DNA from: Clostridiales bacterium
Lineage (GTDB): Bacteria; Bacillota_A; Clostridia; Oscillospirales; Oscillospiraceae
Reading direction: 5' to 3'
DNA length: 9,092 nt
NCBI GenBank assembly: GCA_019417795.1
Contig: DXUR01000084.1
Span: 1 to 9,092 of the forward strand
Within the stretch, counting starts at the first letter, position 1. Every line of letters begins with the position of its first letter. The notes below the pieces were generated by a model. It worked only from the letters and a program-made list of their open reading frames with translations, was not told the DNA's origin and did not search any database. Positions 6,059 to 9,092 of this stretch are shown one piece after another. The translations under genes were made by a program, and so were the position numbers.

Positions 6059-7123
6059 GAACTCCAGAAACAGCTCTTCTAAATCTTCATCGCCGTTCAG
6101 TTTGTCCAGATAAGGTGCAAATTTCCTACGGTCAAAGGCGATTTTCTTAGGTGGTGCAGCGCGACGCATTTCCTCGTCTGCCCGTGCCTGCCGCCAAGCC
6201 TCATACAGGGCTTGGCACTCCGCAGACGGCGGCGGACAGATATGGACGATCTTCTGCATAGCAGCCTTATTGAGTGTGTATCCCTCAATGGTGCACATTT
6301 CTACAAATGCCCTTTGAGAGTCTGCACCATAATCGGCAATGAGTTCCGCACAGGCAATCGGCAGCTTGCGTGGACTGTTCTCCAAAATATCAGCAAGCGG
6401 CGGAATCAGTGCTGCCAGCTTGATGGCCTTGCGGATCTCATACTCCGTCACACCGAAGAAATCTGCAACGATCTTTCGGGCGTTGTACCTTTGGCGATTC
6501 TCGCCAAAGGTCTCGCCGTCGCTATCTCCATCTAACTTTTGGCGAGAATCGCCAGAAGTTGAGTTGCCTGAAGATTCCTTCAACCTTTGGCGATTTTCGC
6601 CAAAGGTTGGATAGGCTACATTTCGTTGCCCATTTCTGTTGCTCTCTATAAGCAACGCTCGATACGCTTTGCCCCGTTCAATGATGGTGAGATCCTGCCG
6701 CCGCAGGAGATTGGTGGCAACCGCAATGGAAATTGCTCTCGCGTCATCGGCCTCCACAACCTCCGCAGGAATTGTTGATTGTCCGGTCAGTCGCCACGCT
6801 TCAGTACGATTGTGTCCGGCAAGAATCTCATACTGCTCACTATTTGGAACTGGGCGAACGATAATGCGCTCATAGATGCCCTGCTCGGCAAGCTGCTGAG
6901 AGAATGCGCGGAGCTTTTCAGGCGGGTAGGGATGAAATCCAATATCTGCCGTGCGAAAAGGGCAGAGGCTGTTGATCGGCAGTTCGCAAAAGCGGGGAGC
7001 TGCCGCATCCGCCTTTGCTTGAAACATGGTTTCATAAGCCTCATTGCCTACTTCCAACTCTGATGCTTGCTGCGCTGCGCTCATGCGCCGCTTTAACAGG
7101 TCATCCATGCTTTTCTTAGCCAA
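6038..7123 (-). CDS. parB: ParB/Spo0J-like partition protein
   Basis: 361 aa from TTG at 7123, chosen because AGGAGG lies 8-9 nt upstream inside the end of parA; it overlaps parA by 8 nt. An upstream extension to 7183 reads through parA and is not credible, and an ATG at 7108 is too far from the ribosome site. Residues about 46-142 form the ParB N-terminal (CTP-binding-type) domain: PYPPEKLRAFSQQLAEQGI, IIVRPV, and the GHNR motif (103-106) in LAGHNRTEAWRLTG. Residues about 216-240 form an HTH (KIVADFFGVTEYEIRKAIKLA). Between them, residues 172-215 contain three 16-residue-spaced repeats (TFGENRQRL, TSGDSRQKL, TFGENRQRY) encoded by DNA palindromes. Residues about 295-361 are a variable charged tail ending EELFLEFLRQRIG. 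With ParA it should segregate the excised or replicating element. The bound centromere is unknown. Confidence 0.92.
   Translation of the reverse strand: MAKKSMDDLLKRRMSAAQQASELEVGNEAYETMFQAKADAAAPRFCELPINSLCPFRTADIGFHPYPPEKLRAFSQQLAEQGIYERIIVRPVPNSEQYEILAGHNRTEAWRLTGQSTIPAEVVEADDARAISIAVATNLLRRQDLTIIERGKAYRALLIESNRNGQRNVAYPTFGENRQRLKESSGNSTSGDSRQKLDGDSDGETFGENRQRYNARKIVADFFGVTEYEIRKAIKLAALIPPLADILENSPRKLPIACAELIADYGADSQRAFVEMCTIEGYTLNKAAMQKIVHICPPPSAECQALYEAWRQARADEEMRRAAPPKKIAFDRRKFAPYLDKLNGDEDLEELFLEFLRQRIG
6487..6609. repeat. Three hairpin palindromes at exact 48-bp spacing inside parB
   Basis: Copy A 6487-6511: 11-bp perfect arms ACCTTTGGCGA. Copy B 6534-6560: 12-bp arms starting AACTTTTGGCGA with one mismatch. 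Copy C 6581-6609: 13-bp perfect arms CAACCTTTGGCGA. Each has a 3-nt loop. Their centres are 6499, 6547 and 6595, i.e. 48 bp (16 codons) apart, so they encode a 16-residue protein repeat in ParB. The spacer DNA between palindromes is not conserved. Confidence 0.92.
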
Positions 7124-7943
7124 GCCGCAGCACCTCCTGGGCAAGGGAGCGATAGGAGTCAGCAGCAGGATTCTTAGGTGCATAATCGAGAATGCTCACG
7201 CCTGCTGCCGGACACTCCGCAACCTTGATCGTCTGCTCAATGGGGCGGTCAAATACATGAATGCTGTCACCGTAGATCTCTCCCACGCTGGAGCGAACGC
7301 TTTGGCAGAGCTGCGGGCGGGACTGATACATAGTCAGGAGAATGCCCGCAATCTTCAAATCGGGGTTGAATCGATTCTGTACATTGCGCACCATTTCTAA
7401 AACATCGGGAATCCCTTCACTTGCAAGGAAGTGCGCCTGCACCGGAATGATGCAGTAATCCGCAGCAGCCAGAGCATTAACGGTCAATAGTTCATGCTTC
7501 AGTCCACAGTCTATGATGATGTAATCATACAGTCCACACAGGGATGCCAACAGCTTGTCCAGCACCTTCTCGCAAGGGTCATCCGAGATGCCAGATGCGT
7601 TATACTGTGAAAGCTGCATAACCTGCAAGCGGGCAGCAGCGTCCGCTAACCGCTTGTTGGCAGGGATCAGGTCAAGGCCGCTGCTGGTATGTAGTACAGC
7701 ACGATCGAGGTGGAGTTCCAGATCCTCCGGAGAGTCAATTTGGACAAGCAGTAGCTTTGCCAGCGTATTCTTCTGTTCCCCCGGCGTATAGCCGAGGGCT
7801 GCGGTAAGATTGCCCTGGGGGTCATTGTCGATCAGCAGGACCTTTTTATCTTCGGCTGCGAGGGCGGATGCGAGATTCAAGGCGGTAGTTGTCTTGCCAA
7901 CGCCGCCCTTTTGGTTAGTGATTGCGATAGTATGCATACTCAT
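7116..7943 (-). CDS. parA: ParA-family partition ATPase
   Basis: 275 aa from ATG at 7943. The start was chosen because the ATG overlaps the upstream stop as ATGA and AGGAGAG lies about 7 nt before it; extension to 7988 would read through the preceding gene's end. Walker A (deviant, KGGVGKTT) at 12-19, A' (LLIDNDPQGN) at 36-45, Walker B (YIIIDC) at 141-146. The later VNALAAADYCIIPVQAHFLASEGI is typical of the ParA/Soj group. After Walker B the usual PPSLG is replaced by GLKHE, an unusual change near the nucleotide pocket. There is no N-terminal HTH, so it is the small (type Ib/Soj-like) form. It should form ATP-dependent nucleoid gradients moved by ParB bound to a centromere. The gene lies between a tandem-HTH gene and parB with overlaps on both sides, so all are one operon. 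Confidence 0.94.
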   Translation of the reverse strand: MSMHTIAITNQKGGVGKTTTALNLASALAAEDKKVLLIDNDPQGNLTAALGYTPGEQKNTLAKLLLVQIDSPEDLELHLDRAVLHTSSGLDLIPANKRLADAAARLQVMQLSQYNASGISDDPCEKVLDKLLASLCGLYDYIIIDCGLKHELLTVNALAAADYCIIPVQAHFLASEGIPDVLEMVRNVQNRFNPDLKIAGILLTMYQSRPQLCQSVRSSVGEIYGDSIHVFDRPIEQTIKVAECPAAGVSILDYAPKNPAADSYRSLAQEVLRLG

Positions 7944-8491
7944 TTTTGAACTCTCCTCAGCAGTTCTATGTGTTTTCTTCCTTTGCACGGCAAATTGTAG
8001 TAATCTTCTGAAGAAACAAAATCCATCAGTGGAATTTTAGGAAAATATGTTTTATTAAAACATTTCAGAGCAATCAATTTCCCAGAATGTTTCCAGTCTA
8101 ATATCTGCTTTGGGCGATATCCCAAAATCGCGCATACCTGCTTTTCTGTCAGCAGATCCGGCAGAGAGGACATTTCCTGCTCCACAGCCAACCGAATAGC
8201 GCCGCCTAATTCACTTGAATATGGCTGCGGTGGAGTATATGGGATACAGTTGTGGCGCTTGCCCTTGAGATAGTACAATGGATTCTGTTGACGATCAGCC
8301 AAATACCTTTCAACTTCTTCCTTTGCAATTTTGTATCCAAATCCTTTTCGTTTCGGCTTCTCTGCGGATACCCTGCCGGTTTCTATCAACCACAATGCAG
8401 TTTCCTTGCATATATGTGCAATTTGGTAAAATTCTTCTTTGCTGATATAGTCTTTTTGAATATCCGAAAGACTAAGCTGCCTGTTTTTCAT
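7940..8491 (-). CDS. Tandem excisionase-like HTH protein
   Basis: 183 aa, ATG at 8491 overlapping the preceding stop as ATGA; AAGGTG lies 5 nt upstream. It overlaps parA downstream by ATGA as well. Two winged-HTH (MerR/excisionase, HTH_17-like) segments are visible. The first is residues about 15-64 (ISKEEFYQIAHICKETALWLIETGRV, then YKIAKEEVERYL). The second is about 113-160 (LLTEKQVCAILGYRPKQILDWKHSGKLI, then FPKIPLMDFV). They are joined by a Pro/Tyr-rich linker (about 70-95). Such proteins bind DNA near attachment sites or as transcription regulators on integrative elements. The second domain ends MDFVSSEDYYNL, resembling IDYVLSEDYAER in the 79-aa neighbour, which suggests the genes are related. 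Likely role: architectural DNA binding or regulation at the adjacent end region. Target not proven. Confidence 0.8.
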   Translation of the reverse strand: MKNRQLSLSDIQKDYISKEEFYQIAHICKETALWLIETGRVSAEKPKRKGFGYKIAKEEVERYLADRQQNPLYYLKGKRHNCIPYTPPQPYSSELGGAIRLAVEQEMSSLPDLLTEKQVCAILGYRPKQILDWKHSGKLIALKCFNKTYFPKIPLMDFVSSEDYYNLPCKGRKHIELLRRVQK

Positions 8492-8727
8492 ACCCGCACC
8501 TTCAGCCTTCTCTCCGCGTAGTCCTCGCTTAATACATAGTCAATAATGGACTCTTTGAAGATCCAGTAGTGCGGTTTAATAAAGATGGCTTTTACAAGCC
8601 CATCGCGAATTAACTTCCGAGCAAAGCTATCGCCTATTCCACCTAACATTTCACGAAATGTTAGTACAGACACTACATCGGGGTATTTCTTGAATTGTTG
8701 TACATATCTCTTCCTTGGGTTTTCCAT
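8488..8727 (-). CDS. Excisionase-like small HTH protein
   Basis: 79 aa, ATG at 8727 with CGGAGG 7 nt upstream. Residues about 18-67 form an excisionase/HTH_17-type winged helix: SVLTFREMLGGIGDSFARKLIRDGLV (helix-turn-helix) then IKPHYWIFKESIIDYV (wing and final helix). Size and position suit a recombination directionality factor: it is the first gene in from the tRNA attachment site, 310 bp away, reading away from it. Such proteins bind near att sites and tip a tyrosine integrase toward excision, and many also regulate their own operon. No integrase is in the window; it may lie at the other end of the element. A 22-bp palindrome sits within its codons 22-29. Stop overlaps the next start as ATGA. 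Confidence 0.8.
   Translation of the reverse strand: MENPRKRYVQQFKKYPDVVSVLTFREMLGGIGDSFARKLIRDGLVKAIFIKPHYWIFKESIIDYVLSEDYAERRLKVRV
8643..8664. repeat. 22-bp palindrome inside the excisionase-like gene, parS-like core
   Basis: CTAACATTTC (8643-8652) and GAAATGTTAG (8655-8664) are perfect reverse complements around AC. The core TTTCACGAAA resembles the chromosomal parS core TTTCACGTGAAA with two central bases missing. This makes it a possible operator or ParB site, but similarity alone does not prove either. Confidence 0.75.
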
Positions 8728-8752
8728 GATCGAACCTCCGTCTAAATTACCA

Positions 8753-8781
8753 TTGACAGATAGGTTCGATACCTATAGTAT
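8753..8781 (+). promoter_or_regulatory. Outward-facing promoter candidate
   Basis: A perfect -35 TTGACA (8753-8758) and TAGTAT (8776-8781) are separated by exactly 17 nt. It points toward the tRNA end. No convincing gene lies downstream in the window, so its product would be a non-coding RNA or, in an excised circle, genes joined across the attachment site. Confidence 0.45.
8760..8776. promoter_or_regulatory. Operator-like palindrome between divergent promoters
   Basis: ATAGGT-TCGAT-ACCTAT has perfect 6-bp arms. In addition ATCGAACCT (8729-8737) is the exact reverse complement of AGGTTCGAT (8762-8770). The palindrome fills the spacer of the outward promoter and lies just downstream of the inward -10, so a bound protein could block both. 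Confidence 0.5.
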
Positions 8782-8804
8782 GATTCAGTTCTCTCCTAAA
8801 ACTT
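8776..8804 (-). promoter_or_regulatory. Promoter candidate for the excisionase-parAB operon
   Basis: On the minus strand TACTAT (8781-8776, 5 of 6 consensus) lies about 50 nt before the ATG at 8727. No good -35 is present at 17 nt (AAGTTT, 8804-8799). Instead a repeat box (AGGAGAGAACT on this strand, 8797-8787) sits between the -10 and -35 positions, suggesting control by whatever binds the boxes. Confidence 0.4.
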
Positions 8805-8918
8805 CAAAATTCGTTTGAGTTCTCTCCTATGTCCACCATTCCTCACGAGAAAACGGGTTATACCGGAGTTCTCTCCCAGTTCTCTCCAAACCGCTTTTTT
8901 GAGCTGTCAGGAGAGAAC
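8787..8918. repeat. Five GTTCTCTCC boxes (four direct, one inverted)
   Basis: Boxes AGTTCTCTCC plus one base lie at 8787-8797, 8818-8828, 8867-8877 and 8878-8888 on the plus strand. An inverted copy (AGGAGAGAAC) is at 8909-8918. The nine bases GTTCTCTCC are identical in all five. The middle pair is in direct tandem at 11 bp, one helical turn, and two further intervals are 31 bp. I found no copies elsewhere in the window. Confidence 0.88.
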
Positions 8919-9037
8919 ACCAAGGCATTCCGTATTTGCTTAATAAAAACGCGAAAAAATCAAAAAAGTCAGTAATATCAACGCTTTCAGGGAACGGTGG
9001 AGTGCAGATTGCTGCGGAAAACAGAATCGATATAACC

Positions 9038-9092
9038 ACTCAAAATCCGCCGCTGGCGACAGCGTACCGGTTCGAGTCCGGTCACCGGCACC
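9038..9092 (+). tRNA. 3' part of tRNA-Leu(CAA): attachment-site copy, not a full gene
   Basis: From base 9038 the sequence reads as a tRNA-Leu 3' portion: anticodon loop CTCAAAA (9039-9045, anticodon CAA at 9041-9043), 3' anticodon stem TCCGC, and the long class II variable arm CGCT-GGCGAC-AGCG (9051-9064). Then come T-stem ACCGG/CCGGT around TTCGAGT (9066-9082), acceptor CACCGGC (9083-9089), discriminator A and CC. The bases before 9038 (ATAACC) do not pair as the 5' anticodon stem, which should be GCGGA, and no D-arm or 5' acceptor is present. This is the duplicated 3' end left by integration into a tRNA-Leu gene. The intact tRNA should lie at the far end of the element. Confidence 0.9.

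Larger units (their letters stand above)
8728..9037. other. Non-coding end region between the attachment site and the first gene
   Basis: About 310 bp without a convincing gene. The part nearest the gene (8728-8800) holds promoters and operators. The middle (8787-8918) holds five GTTCTCTCC boxes. The part nearest the tRNA fragment (about 8920-9037) is AT-rich and without clear repeats. This layout fits an integrative-element end with recombinase or excisionase binding sites. Confidence 0.6.

Noticed and set aside
5999..6060. SOS (LexA) box upstream of dinD
   Set aside because: Looked for GAAC-N4-GTTC-type sites and found none, so SOS control cannot be claimed from this sequence.
5138..6082. 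314-codon plus-strand frame antisense to dinD
   Set aside because: Lies almost wholly opposite dinD, which has clear Bro-N/DinD motifs, its own promoter and terminator. The antisense product has no recognisable domain.
8047..8063. AT-rich 8-bp palindrome in the tandem-HTH gene
   Set aside because: Short and low in complexity; chance level.
8829..8975. 48-codon plus-strand frame downstream of the outward promoter (starts MSTIPHEKTG)
   Set aside because: Placed well for that promoter, but no purine-rich ribosome site precedes the ATG and the repeat boxes fall in different reading phases, so the conservation is at DNA level. Worth revisiting if RNA data show expression.
8827..9039. 70-codon minus-strand frame starting at GTG in the end region
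   Set aside because: The start sits at the tRNA boundary with no ribosome site, the frame crosses the repeat boxes and an AT-rich stretch, and the protein resembles nothing known.
1..9092. CRISPR array, insertion sequence, rRNA or antibiotic-resistance gene
   Set aside because: No regularly spaced direct repeats of CRISPR type, no transposase-like frame and no resistance-type protein were seen.

Overview
The window looks like one end of an integrative (probably conjugative) mobile element in a gut-type Clostridia bacterium, perhaps Oscillospiraceae or Ruminococcaceae. The evidence is moderate GC, strong AGGAGG ribosome sites, several TTG starts, an S-layer-homology (SLH) protein, a sortase, and a ParA/ParB/Bro-DinD/excisionase-like gene set typical of Firmicutes integrative elements. 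No integrase, relaxase or type IV secretion gene is visible, so 'conjugative' is inference. Every convincing gene is on the minus strand.

Layout in transcription order, from high to low coordinates. At 9038-9092 the window ends in the 3' part of a tRNA-Leu(CAA) gene with no 5' half, the expected scar of tRNA-targeted integration. Positions 8728-9037 are non-coding. They hold five copies of the 9-mer GTTCTCTCC, a small palindrome, and two overlapping divergent promoter candidates. Next comes a tightly coupled operon: an excisionase-like HTH protein, a tandem-HTH protein, ParA and ParB, joined by short overlaps. A Bro-N/DinD protein follows with its own promoter (6030-6058) and a strong terminator (5064-5098). 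Then an unknown 138-aa protein, a RelE/HigB-like toxin and a 21-codon micro-ORF overlap end to start.

The lower half is a cell-surface module: a membrane-anchored exported protein, a sortase, an unknown 65-aa protein behind a good promoter (2354-2382), an SLH-plus-CAP secreted protein, a terminator (970-1002), and the start of a thioester-domain/Cna-B adhesin that runs off the window. The upper genes probably maintain and mobilise the element. The lower genes probably remodel the surface, with the sortase a candidate to anchor the adhesin.

The most unusual structure is in inverted repeats inside genes. A perfect 30-bp inverted repeat flanks 163 bp of the adhesin gene, which is either an intragenic invertible segment or a fold-back artefact. 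Three hairpin palindromes sit exactly 48 bp apart inside parB, one with a compensatory base change. Further perfect 10-12-bp palindromes lie inside the excisionase-like gene, dinD, and the signal-peptide codons of the membrane protein.
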